Origin: an uncultured Acidimicrobiales bacterium
GTDB lineage: Bacteria; Actinomycetota; Acidimicrobiia; Acidimicrobiales; SZUA-35
DNA: 64,000 nucleotides
Direction: 5' to 3'
Assembly: GCA_937922805.1 (NCBI GenBank)
Contig: CALAJV010000011.1
Coordinates: 186,001-250,000, forward strand
Part shown: positions 41,935 through 50,945 of the stretch, piece by piece
Layout: every line of letters starts with the position of its first letter
Position numbering within the stretch: position 1 is the first letter of the stretch
The notes under the pieces: model-generated
Database searches by the model: none
The model's input: only the letters and a program-made list of their open reading frames with translations
What the model was told of the DNA's origin: nothing
Program-made: the position numbers and the translations under genes

Positions 41935-43191
41935 CTACTCGGTCGCTCGAATCATTCCAGCCCCGACGGTGACGTTGGTAGCTTCGTCGACCAGGATGAA
42001 GCTGCCAGTGGTGCGATTTCGTCGGTAGGTGTCGGCGAACAGCGGTTGCGTAGTTCGCAATCGGACTCGTCCGATCTCATTGAGGCTGAGAGCGGTGGCT
42101 CCCTCATCGCGACTAAGCGTGTTGATGTCTAGTCGGTAGCGGAAATCTTTCACTACGGCTCGGGCCCACCGGGTTGTGTGTTTGATCGCCAACTTTGAGC
42201 CCACGGTGAGCTGAGAAGCCTCAGACATCCAGCACACCATCGCTTCGAGATCTTGAGTAACGTCTGGTTGGTTGTTAACTCGACAGATCATGTCGCCTCG
42301 GCTCACGTCGAGCTCATCCTCTAACAACACGGTGACTGACATTGGCGCATACGCCTCACTCAGTTCCGATCCGTCGGGGGACAGGACAGCCTTGATCTTG
42401 GAAGTGAAACCGGAAGGTAGGGCAGCAATCTCGTCGCCTGGTTTCATTACGCCACCAGCGATTGTTCCGGCATAGCCCCGAAAGTCGTGGTGCTGTTTGC
42501 TTTGGGGGCGAATCACGTACTGGACCGGGAAGCGAGGGTCGACCATGTTTCGGTCTGACGCAATATGAACCTCTTCAAGGTGGTGAAGTAGTGTCGCCCC
42601 TCGATACCAATCCATGGTGGCAGAGCGGTCGACGATGTTGTCACCGTGTAGGGCCGAAACCGGGATAAAGGTCAGGTCAGGAACGTCGAGTCGGGTTGCG
42701 AACTCAGCGAACTCTTTGCGAACCGATTCAAATACTTCTTGGTCATAGTCGACCAAGTCCATTTTGTTGACCGCGACGACCAAATGGGGGATGCGGAGCA
42801 AGCTGGCGATGAATGCGTGGCGTCGAGATTGTTCGATAACCCCTTTGCGGGCGTCGATCAAAATGATTGCAAGGTCGGCGGTGGACGCCCCAGTGACCAT
42901 GTTTCGGGTGTATTGAATGTGGCCGGGGGTGTCGCCGATGATGAACTTTCGTCTCGGCGTTGTGAAGTACCGGTGGGCTACATCAATGGTGATGCCTTGT
43001 TCTCGCTCGGCTCGAAGTCCGTCAGTTAGCAGGGCCAAGTTGACGTGTTCGTCGCCTCGGTCGTTGCTGGTCTTTTCAATTGACTCAAGCTGATCTTCAA
43101 AGATCGACTTTGAGTCGTACAAGAGCCGACCTATGAGCGTGCTTTTCCCGTCGTCGACGGAACCGGCAGTTGCTAATCGGAGTAGATCCAT
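41935..43191 (-). CDS. cysN: Sulfate adenylyltransferase subunit 1 (GTPase)
   Basis: 418 residues. An EF-Tu-like GTPase: G1 GSVDDGKSTLIGRLLYDS, G3 DTPGH, G4 NKMDL, then two beta-barrel domains. CysN couples GTP hydrolysis to APS synthesis by CysD. It is not fused to CysC, which is a separate gene here, so it is the short form. Its start overlaps the cysD stop by one base (TAATG). Confidence 0.95.
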   Translation of the reverse strand: MDLLRLATAGSVDDGKSTLIGRLLYDSKSIFEDQLESIEKTSNDRGDEHVNLALLTDGLRAEREQGITIDVAHRYFTTPRRKFIIGDTPGHIQYTRNMVTGASTADLAIILIDARKGVIEQSRRHAFIASLLRIPHLVVAVNKMDLVDYDQEVFESVRKEFAEFATRLDVPDLTFIPVSALHGDNIVDRSATMDWYRGATLLHHLEEVHIASDRNMVDPRFPVQYVIRPQSKQHHDFRGYAGTIAGGVMKPGDEIAALPSGFTSKIKAVLSPDGSELSEAYAPMSVTVLLEDELDVSRGDMICRVNNQPDVTQDLEAMVCWMSEASQLTVGSKLAIKHTTRWARAVVKDFRYRLDINTLSRDEGATALSLNEIGRVRLRTTQPLFADTYRRNRTTGSFILVDEATNVTVGAGMIRATE

Positions 43192-44096
43192 TAGAAGTAG
43201 CCTTCTTTCTTGCGGTCTTCCATTGCTGCCTCGGCTGTTCGGTCATCAGCTCGGGTTGCCCCTCGCTCAGTTATACGAGTTGCCCCCACTTCTTCGATGA
43301 CTTGATCGATCGTGGTGGCAGACGACTCGACTGAGCCTGTGCAGGTAGCATCGCCGATTGTTCTGAATCGGACAAGCTTGTTTTCAACCACTTCGTCTTC
43401 ATCGGGAGTAAGGAACTCGGTTACTCCGAGCCACATACCGTCCCGCATGAACACGTCGCGATTGTGGGCGAAGTAAACGTGGGGCACTTCGATTTCTTCA
43501 TCCCGTAGGTAATGCCAAACATCTAACTCGGTCCAGTTAGAGATAGGGAAAATCCTCATGTGCTCGCCCGGTTTATGCCGACCGTTGTAGAGGTTCCAGA
43601 GTTCCGGCCGTTGTCCTTTCGGATCCCATTGCCCAAACTCGTCTCGGAAGCTGTAGACCCGCTCTTTGGCCCGGGCTTTTTCTTCGTCTCGACGGGCGCC
43701 GCCGAACAGGGCATCAAATCGGTGTTCTTCGATGGCCTCAAGCAACACTGGTGTTTGAAGACGGTTTCTCAGCGCTCGTGGCCCGGAATCTTCAGTGATC
43801 TTGCCGGCATCGATTGCGTCTTGAACCGACGCTACGATCAAGCGGCTTCCAGTCTCGGCCACGGTGCGGTCTCGGAACTCAATAACCTCTGGAAAATTGT
43901 GTCCGGTGTCGACGTGCATGATTGGAAACGGAAGCGGCGCCGGAGCGAACGCTTTCAAAGCCAGATGCAAAACAATGATCGAGTCTTTGCCTCCCGAGAA
44001 CAAAAGCGCGGGGCGCTCGAACTCAGCCGCTACTTCGCGGATAATATGGATGGCCTCGGATTCGAGGTATGACACGTGCGAAAGCTGAGTTTTCAT
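43191..44096 (-). CDS. cysD: Sulfate adenylyltransferase subunit 2
   Basis: 301 residues. The PP-loop LLFSGGKDSIIVLHLALKA is the ATP-pyrophosphatase motif. FDALFGGARRDEEKARAKERVYS and WDPKGQRPELWNLYNGR are conserved in CysD. It adenylates sulfate to APS with CysN. First gene of the cysDNC operon. No PAPS reductase or sulfotransferase is adjacent, so the product may serve either cysteine synthesis or sulfation. Confidence 0.95.
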   Translation of the reverse strand: MKTQLSHVSYLESEAIHIIREVAAEFERPALLFSGGKDSIIVLHLALKAFAPAPLPFPIMHVDTGHNFPEVIEFRDRTVAETGSRLIVASVQDAIDAGKITEDSGPRALRNRLQTPVLLEAIEEHRFDALFGGARRDEEKARAKERVYSFRDEFGQWDPKGQRPELWNLYNGRHKPGEHMRIFPISNWTELDVWHYLRDEEIEVPHVYFAHNRDVFMRDGMWLGVTEFLTPDEDEVVENKLVRFRTIGDATCTGSVESSATTIDQVIEEVGATRITERGATRADDRTAEAAMEDRKKEGYF

Positions 44097-44393
44097 CGAG
44101 GGTCCTTAACTTGTATCCCTACGGCTACACCGTTAGTAACGGCATTGTTTGGTATAAATTTAGGGCCAGAAGCCCTGAATTGTGTGCAGGGACACCAACC
44201 ATTGGACCTAGCTTGCAGCAAATTGGTCTGAGGTAGCAAGGATGTGGCTGATCCGGCGGGTGCTCCGAACAGCAGACGTTCGACCGTCGGATATCTAACA
44301 ATCTAACTATCAATTGGCGGTCTAGGTTGCGATACTCGAGCCAGTTCGCAACCTATGCTCAGGTTCGGCTCATTGCGCGTCGATGTAGCATCA
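44097..44393. other. Divergent intergenic region between cysD and the glycosyltransferase pair
   Basis: About 297 bases with no convincing gene. It must hold the promoters of cysDNC and of the ALG14-like gene. I find no recognisable SAM or other riboswitch core. The only clear structure is the inverted repeat at 44323-44355 next to the glycosyltransferase gene. Confidence 0.6.
44323..44355 (+). promoter_or_regulatory. Perfect 10-bp inverted repeat upstream of the ALG14-like gene
   Basis: TAGGTTGCGA and TCGCAACCTA are exact complements separated by 13 bases. The repeat ends 38 bases before the preferred ATG at 44394. It may be an operator for a dimeric regulator or an RNA hairpin in the leader. 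It lies within the window between the divergent cys operon and the glycosyltransferase genes. Confidence 0.6.
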
Positions 44394-44996
44394 ATGTCTG
44401 ATCCAGTTGCTACAACATTTGACGGGCCCGCGGAAGATCCGTATAGCGATCGAGTCTCAGGGGGGATGGCTACTGCCGATAGCGAGCCTCAACCGCAGCC
44501 CCAAATTGCTGACGAGGCTCTGCCAAGCGGGTTTCTGGAGGGACACAAGCGGTTGCTATTTGTTTGCTCGTCTGGTGGTCACCTGTCGCAGCTGTTGCAG
44601 CTTCGACCGTGGTGGGTCCATCACCAACGTCGCTGGGTAACATTCGATCTGCCTGATGCTCAGTCGAAGTTGCAAGACGAAACCCTAATTCCGGCCTACC
44701 ACCCAACGACAAGGAATATTGTCAACATGGCCAGAAACGGTCACTTGGCCCAACAGGTGCTGCGTTCCTGGAAGCCCGACGTTGTGATCTCCAACGGCGC
44801 AGGCGTTGCCTTTCCGTTCTTTATGGCCGCTCGAGCACGTCGAATCCCAACCGTGTATCTCGAGGTGTACGATCGGATCGATTCCCGGACGCTCACCGGT
44901 CGATTGTGTGAGCCCTTTACTGACCGATTCCTGGTTCAGTGGCCCGAACAGCAGGCGCTTTACGCCGATAGTCAACTTGTCGGACCCCTGTATTAG
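44394..44996 (+). CDS. ALG14/PssD-like glycosyltransferase membrane-anchor subunit
   Basis: 200 residues from the ATG at 44394. After a variable 45-residue lead, the core reads RLLFVCSSGGHLSQLLQL, DVVISNGAGVAFPFFMAARA and TVYLEVYDRIDSRTLTG, which are hallmarks of the ALG14 / PssD family. In eukaryotes and streptococcal capsule loci ALG14 (CpsF, PssD) recruits the catalytic ALG13-type partner to add a sugar to a lipid-linked acceptor. The ALG13-like gene follows 86 bases later. I see no strong membrane helix beyond the weak hydrophobic first strand. Confidence 0.86.
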   Translation: MSDPVATTFDGPAEDPYSDRVSGGMATADSEPQPQPQIADEALPSGFLEGHKRLLFVCSSGGHLSQLLQLRPWWVHHQRRWVTFDLPDAQSKLQDETLIPAYHPTTRNIVNMARNGHLAQQVLRSWKPDVVISNGAGVAFPFFMAARARRIPTVYLEVYDRIDSRTLTGRLCEPFTDRFLVQWPEQQALYADSQLVGPLY

Positions 44997-45007
44997 CTGG
45001 TGTTACC

Positions 45008-45041
45008 GATTTGCCTAGCTCGTATCGAGACTAGGCAAATC
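45008..45041 (+). terminator. Strong hairpin between the ALG14-like and ALG13-like genes
   Basis: GATTTGCCTAG (45008-45018) pairs exactly with CTAGGCAAATC (45031-45041), and the loop can pair further (CTCG-TAT-CGAG), giving about 15 pairs with one unpaired A. It sits between two genes whose products should act as a complex. There is no T-run after it, so it may be a processing or stability element, a partial terminator or a protein-binding site. Confidence 0.6.
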
Positions 45042-45082
45042 TTCTGGTCAGGTTGAGGTCGGTTCGTGCCGATACAACCTGT

Positions 45083-45667
45083 ATGTCGGCCGGTAAGTCT
45101 CTCATCGTTGTATCCGTAGGAACCGATCATCATCCGTTTGATCGCTTGATCAGGTGGGTTGATAGCTGGGCCACTGGCCATCAAGACGTAGAAGTTGTCT
45201 TGCAGCGGGGCACCTCAGCGCCGGCTCAGAACCTCGCTTCGACTGAACTGATTCCTCACCCCGACTTATGTGAGCTGTTTGCCCGTGCTTCAGTTGTTGT
45301 AAGCCACGGTGGGCCTTCAACAGTGATGGACGCCCGGATGACTGGTCGGCTTCCGATCGTCGTTCCTAGAGATCCTGCTCACGGCGAACACGTTGATGAG
45401 CATCAGCTTCGCTTTGCCGAACACCTACGCAAACACGATCTAGCCCGTATCGCTCTGACCGAACCGTCGTTGGTAGCGCTACTTGAGGAAGCTTTGGCCG
45501 CTCCCGACGATTTCACCGTTCCGGTCGACGCGTCGTCAATTTCGGGGATAGTCGAATTCGGCCGAGTCGTTGATGAGCTTTTGAACACGAAGACTCCGCT
45601 ATTGCCAGCTTCGCCGGCGGGGGCTGAACAGCTCGACTCGGCGACATCTCAAACCCAAAATAACTAA
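45083..45667 (+). CDS. ALG13/PssE-like glycosyltransferase catalytic subunit
   Basis: 194 residues from the ATG at 45083. It corresponds to the C-terminal UDP-sugar-binding half of a GT28 enzyme: VVSVGTDHHPFDRLIRWVD at the start, ELFARASVVVSHGGPSTVMDARMTGRLPIVVPR in the donor site. The Ser/Ala-rich tail is not conserved. It should pair with the ALG14-like protein to transfer a sugar to a lipid carrier. An in-frame start at 45053 adds ten residues and is less likely. Confidence 0.87.
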   Translation: MSAGKSLIVVSVGTDHHPFDRLIRWVDSWATGHQDVEVVLQRGTSAPAQNLASTELIPHPDLCELFARASVVVSHGGPSTVMDARMTGRLPIVVPRDPAHGEHVDEHQLRFAEHLRKHDLARIALTEPSLVALLEEALAAPDDFTVPVDASSISGIVEFGRVVDELLNTKTPLLPASPAGAEQLDSATSQTQNN

Positions 45668-45684
45668 CGCAGAGGACACGAGCC

Positions 45685-46659
45685 ATGACCAAAGACCTCG
45701 ATCACCCCGAGCCTGATGCCGCCGAGCTGGTTGCCGACGACAATGGTGCCGTCGGCGACTCGGTCTCAGTGGTAATTGCCACTCGTGACCGCCCTGAACT
45801 TCTGAAGCGAGCCTTGGCTGGGGTGGAGGCTCAGCGGCACTCCGATCACGTTGAAGTGGTGCTGGTATTCGACCAGTCCGAGCCGGACCATTCGCTCGAG
45901 GTCGAGCGGGAAAATTTTCGGGTCGTCGTAACGACCAACAGCCGAACCCCAGGCCTAGCTGGCGCTCGAAACAGTGGAATAGACAAGGCTTCAAATAGCT
46001 GGATTGCGTTCTGTGACGACGATGACCAGTGGTTGCCAGGAAAGCTTCAAGCTCAATTCCAGGCGCTCGCAGAGCTTCCGGAAGCCAAAGCGGCTTGCAC
46101 TGGAATCTTGATCCGCTATGAAGGCGCTGATACTCCTCGAATGCCAGACCCCGAAAAGCTTACGTTCGAAGGGTTTATTAAGGACCGTATGACCGAGGTC
46201 CACCCCTCGAGTTGGCTGGTGGAGAAGGCGACCTTGGTGGAACAAATCGGCTATGTCGATGAAGAGATACCAGGCGGATACGCCGAAGACTACGACATGT
46301 TTCTCCGCACCGCTCAAGTTTGCCCAATAGCGGTTGCTTCTCAGCCTCTTGTTCGGGTTTGGTGGCATGGCGCTTCTTTCTTTTTCGAGCGATGGAAGAT
46401 GATCGATACTGCGCTTGAGTACCTGGTTGAAAAGTATCCAGCCTTCCAAGATCACCCCGATGGCTTAGCCCGCATCCGGGGCCAGCAGGCGGTAGCGAAA
46501 GCGGCGATGGGTAGGCGTAGCGACGCCTTTAAGACGATCGCTTCCACCGCTCGAAGCCGTCCAACTGAGAAGCGTCTGCCGCTAGCGATAGCGGTGGCCG
46601 CCGGTTTGCCCGCCGAGACAGCACTCAAAGCGGCCCACCGATTCGGCAAAGGGATTTAG
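45685..46659 (+). CDS. Family 2 glycosyltransferase
   Basis: 324 residues. The GT-A fold opens with SVVIATRDRPELLKRALAGVEAQ, followed by LAGARNSGIDKASNSWIAFCDDDDQW with the metal-binding aspartates, and GGYAEDYDMFLR with the likely catalytic aspartate. It starts 17 bases after the ALG13-like gene and is probably co-transcribed, so it may add the next sugar of the same glycan. Sugar specificity cannot be read. Confidence 0.9.
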   Translation: MTKDLDHPEPDAAELVADDNGAVGDSVSVVIATRDRPELLKRALAGVEAQRHSDHVEVVLVFDQSEPDHSLEVERENFRVVVTTNSRTPGLAGARNSGIDKASNSWIAFCDDDDQWLPGKLQAQFQALAELPEAKAACTGILIRYEGADTPRMPDPEKLTFEGFIKDRMTEVHPSSWLVEKATLVEQIGYVDEEIPGGYAEDYDMFLRTAQVCPIAVASQPLVRVWWHGASFFFERWKMIDTALEYLVEKYPAFQDHPDGLARIRGQQAVAKAAMGRRSDAFKTIASTARSRPTEKRLPLAIAVAAGLPAETALKAAHRFGKGI

Positions 46660-46724
46660 TCCCGCTCGGTCGGCTGCCGGTCAACAGTTACACAATGAAA
46701 CCGGGCGGTTTGTAGGCTGAGCAG

Positions 46725-47543
46725 ATGTTCGGACTCATTACTGGTAGCGGATTTTACGACATCGTTGAATTGCAGAACAGAGAGAAAACGGTTGTCGACA
46801 CCGCGTATGGGCCTCCGGTAGAGGTCACAACCGGCACCTGGCACGGACACCCGGTCTGCTTCTTACCTCGTCACGGCACCGACCATACGATTCCTCCCCA
46901 GGCCATCAACTATCGGGCTAACGTCGCCGCCCTCCGATTGATCGGAGCAACCAAAATTTTGGCGACCGCAGTCAGCGGAGGCATCCGATCCGATCTTGGA
47001 CCCGGCACGTTCGTCTTGATCTCCGACTACATAAATTTCACGTCCGGTCGGGCCGACACATTCTTTGACGGCAAGCCGCAAGACAGTGCCGCCGGAACAA
47101 TTACTAGCGCTAATTCCGGCGACAGTCCACTCCGAGTTGTTCATACCGATATGACAACGCCATACGATCAGAACCTGCGGGACACGGTGAAGCGAGCAGC
47201 CGAACTCGAATCGGTACCGCTCAAAGACGGTGCCGTCTACTGCACAACCAACGGACCTCGCTTCGAAACCCCGGCCGAAATCGCCATGATGGCAAAGGCC
47301 GGAGGCGACCTGGTTGGCATGACTGGCTACCCAGAAGTGGCGTTAGCGGCCGAAGCCGGTATTCCATACGCTTCGATCGGCGTGGTTTCCAATATGGCCG
47401 CCGGACTCGCACCCGAGTCTTTGTCGGTGCCGGAGATAGTTGAGTTGATCGAACGCCAGGCTGAGCCGCTCTATCGATTAATCGGACAAACCGTCCGACT
47501 CTCGAGTAACGCACCGACCGAAAGTGATTCCAATGTCAGCTGA
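46725..47543 (+). CDS. Methylthioinosine/methylthioadenosine phosphorylase
   Basis: 272 residues of the PNP/MTAP family: ITGSGFYD, CFLPRHGTDHTIPP, CTTNGPRFETPAEI and VGMTGYPEVALAAEAG. At the base-binding site the sequence is VVSNMAAG with N223, where MTAP has an aspartate (for adenine) and 6-oxopurine PNPs have asparagine. Together with the overlapping deaminase gene this suggests 5'-methylthioinosine as substrate, giving hypoxanthine and methylthioribose-1-phosphate. Ordinary MTAP or PNP activity remains possible. Confidence 0.88.
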   Translation: MFGLITGSGFYDIVELQNREKTVVDTAYGPPVEVTTGTWHGHPVCFLPRHGTDHTIPPQAINYRANVAALRLIGATKILATAVSGGIRSDLGPGTFVLISDYINFTSGRADTFFDGKPQDSAAGTITSANSGDSPLRVVHTDMTTPYDQNLRDTVKRAAELESVPLKDGAVYCTTNGPRFETPAEIAMMAKAGGDLVGMTGYPEVALAAEAGIPYASIGVVSNMAAGLAPESLSVPEIVELIERQAEPLYRLIGQTVRLSSNAPTESDSNVS

Positions 47544-48888
47544 CCCTAACTCAGAAGTGGTGCTCGGTGCCCCTGTTCGTCGGCTGATCGGTGACCTTGT
47601 TTTGTCAAGCCAACCGGGTTCGGTGTCCAACGGTGCACCGCCTATAGAGCTAATCGCCAATGGTGCGATCGATATCGACGAGGTCGGACGAATCGTGGCG
47701 GTCGGATCAGAGCAAGATCTTGCTCCGGCCGTTGGCGCAGTTGAGCGGGTTGGCGGGCTCTTAATGCCCGGTCTAGTCAATGCCCATGCCCATTCGCCGA
47801 TGACGTTGCTGCGGTCGGTTGGCGATGGACTGCCCCTCCAGCGGTGGTTGCACGAAGCAATTTTCCCCCGAGAGGGAAAGTTGACCGCTGAGGACGCTTG
47901 GTGGGGGATGGCGCTCGGTTCGGCCGAGATGTTGCTCGCCGGTGTGACCACGAGTTGTGAGATGTATTGGCATGAAGCGGCGATTGTTGATGCGGTGCAC
48001 ACAACTGGGGCCAGGACGGTGGTTACGCCCGCCATTATCAGTGGCCTGTTGCCCAACGGCGACATCAACGGTTGGGTGGCCAAGGCGCTTGAATTTCATG
48101 CCGATCACCATCGACCTGAACGACGAAGCCACGTCGGGTTTGCCCCCCACGCTCTTTACAACGTGACTCCCGAACACTGCGGGGCCATAGCTGATGCGGC
48201 CAAGTCGGTTGACGCAATTCTTCATATCCACTTGGAGGAGACAACGGCGGAACGAGATGAGATGGCCGAGAAGTATGGGCGGTCGGCCACTCAAGTTCTA
48301 GCTGATGCCGGGGTTCTCGAGGCCAAAGTCTTGGCGGCTCATGGTGTGTGGCTTAGCCAAAGCGATATGCGGCTTCTCGGAGAGGCAGGGGCATCAGTTG
48401 CCCACTGTCCACAGTCGAATCTGAAGCTCGGCTCCGGTGTTGCGCCGACCCCGGCGATGCTAGAAGCTGGCGTCCGGGTTGCTCTTGGCACCGATGGGCC
48501 GGCCTCCAACGACGATCTTGACCTTTGGGAAGAGGTCAAGCTTGCACCGTTGCTAGCCCGAGGCGTGGCTCATGACCCTCAAGCAATGAATGCGGCGACG
48601 GCTCTTGACTCGGCGACTCGTTCGGCTGGCATCGCGGTAGGCGTCGAAGACATTGGTCATCTTTCGCCTGGGGCGTGGGCCGACATGATCAGGATCGACC
48701 TCGACCAGCCAGCGTTTGCTGGTAGCGACGACCTGATTACTCGTTTGGTTTTCGCTGGATCGTCTCGTCTTGTCACCGACGTTTGGGTGGCTGGTCGTCA
48801 AGTGGTCGCCGACAAATCAATAACGACAGTTGACGTGGCTGAAGCTATGGCCGAAGTGTCGACGAGAGCTAAACGTCTAGCTGGTTGA
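47533..48888 (+). CDS. 5-methylthioadenosine / S-adenosylhomocysteine deaminase
   Basis: 451 residues from the ATG at 47533 (a GTG at 47524 is also in frame). Amidohydrolase metal ligands: NAHAHSPMTLLR, HIHLEETTAERD, AHGVWLS, and LGTDGPASNDDLDLWEEVK, as in the MtaD/TrzN group. It deaminates MTA, and often SAH or adenosine, to the inosine form. It overlaps the phosphorylase gene by 11 bases, so the products probably act in sequence to clear MTA from polyamine or other SAM-using pathways. Confidence 0.9.
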   Translation: MSADPNSEVVLGAPVRRLIGDLVLSSQPGSVSNGAPPIELIANGAIDIDEVGRIVAVGSEQDLAPAVGAVERVGGLLMPGLVNAHAHSPMTLLRSVGDGLPLQRWLHEAIFPREGKLTAEDAWWGMALGSAEMLLAGVTTSCEMYWHEAAIVDAVHTTGARTVVTPAIISGLLPNGDINGWVAKALEFHADHHRPERRSHVGFAPHALYNVTPEHCGAIADAAKSVDAILHIHLEETTAERDEMAEKYGRSATQVLADAGVLEAKVLAAHGVWLSQSDMRLLGEAGASVAHCPQSNLKLGSGVAPTPAMLEAGVRVALGTDGPASNDDLDLWEEVKLAPLLARGVAHDPQAMNAATALDSATRSAGIAVGVEDIGHLSPGAWADMIRIDLDQPAFAGSDDLITRLVFAGSSRLVTDVWVAGRQVVADKSITTVDVAEAMAEVSTRAKRLAG

Positions 48889-48907
48889 CCCGACAGGCGA
48901 GGTGTCG

Positions 48908-49708
48908 CTACCACGAGATGGTGAACTGAGCGCTAACGCTTTGTCCCGATTCAAGGACGTAGGGGGCCGTATTCACGTCATTAGGGATGCCGGTTTGCGG
49001 TTCGACGCACAGCGCATGGGCTGGTTCGTTGTAGACAACCCAATAGTCGGTCGACGAGGTCAACGTCAGGTGGAGGTCATCCCACCGCAACTCGATCGGC
49101 TGCTCAACATCGGTAAAGCAGTTGTCCCATGGGCCACTAGTCGGTTCGACAATTTCCCCGGTCGGGATTTTGGTGTCGTCGAGTTCAAACATTGAGTTCG
49201 CCGCGAACCCAAGATCAGCCGTGTTGCCAGATCCGAGGTCACGGCGAAACCAGGGGTGCCACCCAAACGACACCGGCTGTCGTTGTTCGGCCGTCACCGT
49301 CATCGTCATCGTCAAAGAATTGGTGGTCAAAGCGAACCGTTGAGTGGCTGTCCCTGACCACGGCCACGGCCGACTAAACGACCAGGCCAAATCGACTTCG
49401 GTCGCGCTGGCTTCGATCACATCCCAGCGGCTCGTGTACCCGTAGCCGTGGATGGCGTGTCCGTCAGCGGTGGCCGGTAGTTGATAGAGCGTGTCTTCGA
49501 ATGCAAGCTGTCCGTGAGCTATTCGTCCAGCGAACGGCACCATGGGGTAGCAACCCCAGTCGATGGGGCTAGCTCCGCTAGTCACCAGTAACTGACGGCC
49601 TCCCAGTTCGAACGACGCAAGGCGGCCGCCGTGGTCTGGATCAACGATGATCTCGGAAGAAGGGGCACCTTTTGCCACAATAGCTTGGTTGGACATCAGG
49701 ACCGGCAC
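48908..49708 (-). CDS. Aldose 1-epimerase family protein
   Basis: 266 residues. Galactose mutarotase-like beta-sandwich: PMVPFAGRIAHGQLAF near the start (the common NRIxxG-type strand), HAIHGYGYTSRW with a catalytic histidine, FGWHPWFRRDL with the second histidine, and YNEPAHALCVEPQTGIPND with the glutamate. It interconverts sugar anomers. It is convergent with the deaminase gene, 19 bases apart. No sugar operon is adjacent; xylB lies 7 kb away. Confidence 0.9.
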   Translation of the reverse strand: MPVLMSNQAIVAKGAPSSEIIVDPDHGGRLASFELGGRQLLVTSGASPIDWGCYPMVPFAGRIAHGQLAFEDTLYQLPATADGHAIHGYGYTSRWDVIEASATEVDLAWSFSRPWPWSGTATQRFALTTNSLTMTMTVTAEQRQPVSFGWHPWFRRDLGSGNTADLGFAANSMFELDDTKIPTGEIVEPTSGPWDNCFTDVEQPIELRWDDLHLTLTSSTDYWVVYNEPAHALCVEPQTGIPNDVNTAPYVLESGQSVSAQFTISW

Positions 49709-49837
49709 GTCGCCACCGTATCTGGCGGACCTTTCGATCTGCCGTACAGCTATTCATGAGATCTCGGGTATCCATGAGTCCCTAGGTCAGATTTCGCCTG
49801 ATTTGATCTAATCGATGAGGGGTGACCGGCGTCGAGG

Positions 49838-50878
49838 GTGAGGTCGTTCTACTCTCGTCAGATCGTCGAATTAAGTTCATACATCTTCAACGGGCTAGTT
49901 GGTCTCGCTGCTGCTACCGGTTTACTTTGTTTTGGAGCGCTTCGGTGGACCCGTCGACTAGGTCGGGGGGCGAGCACAATCCGAATCGTCGGTGGCTTGG
50001 TTTTTGGTGCTAGTTTTTTCCTGGTCGGCTATGGCGTTTGGGTTTCATCTGGCTCGAAGTCTCCGGTTGATTTCGAGCTTGCCCAGGGAGTTAACTACGA
50101 ACGGTTCGCTCTCGACTCCGGCACTGGTCGTTCTGCTATCGGGCATCTGGTCACGATCGACCTGACGAACCCTTGCGTGGTGCTTCACACCTCGCACGTT
50201 GCCGAGGACGGAACAGCCAAAGCGCTGAAGAACATCACGTGGGCTCAGCGAAACTCCATGCTTGTCTCAATGAACGGGAGTTTCTTCTACCCCTATAAGG
50301 AGTTTCCGACCTACTGGGACGTGACCCCTAACGAGGGCGACGAGGTGCAAGTATTGGGCCCCACCGTTTCGACGTTAGGGCACCCAAAACCGACAGCAAC
50401 GAAAACGACTGGAACTAGTTGGCAGGGGATCTCGGTTTGGATTGATGGGGAATATCGGCCGGGGATGGGCGCCGACATTCCTCCGAGTTCGATCTGGGGA
50501 ATAACCGGTCGGGAGCAGATCTTGACCGATGGTGAGATCAGTGCGGAAACATCTGAACCGTACGCCCGGTCTGTTATAGGGATCGATCCGGTGTCGAAGC
50601 AGATGTGGTGGCTTGTCGTCGATGGCAAGCAGCCGGGTTACAGCTATGGGGCAACTCTAGAAGCTTCGGCCAAATTGTTGGCCGAACGGGGAGCGGTCGA
50701 TGCGGTAGAGATGGACGGAGGGGGATCATCGATCATGGTTTACTACGATGGCGCCCAATTCGAACGACTAACTCGGCCGATGCAGATTCGAATTCCTGGC
50801 CGGTCGAGGGCGATTGCCAACCATGTGGGCATTGCTCGGGGTCCGCGGCCTGAGTCAGAGGGCTCGCTTAGCTGCTAG
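49838..50878 (+). CDS. Membrane-anchored phosphodiester glycosidase (NAGPA/DUF2233) family protein
   Basis: 346 residues. Two N-terminal hydrophobic segments (residues about 14-37 and 48-70) precede the extracellular domain. It has MLVSMNGSFFYP, SVIGIDPVSKQMWWLVVDG and the hallmark VDAVEMDGGGSSIMVYYDG. Relatives cleave GlcNAc-1-phosphodiesters or other phosphodiester-linked sugars; in bacteria they are often linked to wall polymers or exopolysaccharides. Substrate unknown. Confidence 0.86.
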   Translation: MRSFYSRQIVELSSYIFNGLVGLAAATGLLCFGALRWTRRLGRGASTIRIVGGLVFGASFFLVGYGVWVSSGSKSPVDFELAQGVNYERFALDSGTGRSAIGHLVTIDLTNPCVVLHTSHVAEDGTAKALKNITWAQRNSMLVSMNGSFFYPYKEFPTYWDVTPNEGDEVQVLGPTVSTLGHPKPTATKTTGTSWQGISVWIDGEYRPGMGADIPPSSIWGITGREQILTDGEISAETSEPYARSVIGIDPVSKQMWWLVVDGKQPGYSYGATLEASAKLLAERGAVDAVEMDGGGSSIMVYYDGAQFERLTRPMQIRIPGRSRAIANHVGIARGPRPESEGSLSC

Positions 50879-50945
50879 GCCTGATTGTCCGACCTTAGAA
50901 GCTGCGGTACTCTGAGGGATACGACTAAATGAGGTTTACATCGGG

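Noticed and set aside
44097..44322. Possible SAM-type riboswitch in front of cysD
   Set aside because: I looked for conserved core helices on both strands and found none; only a simple inverted repeat is present at the far side.
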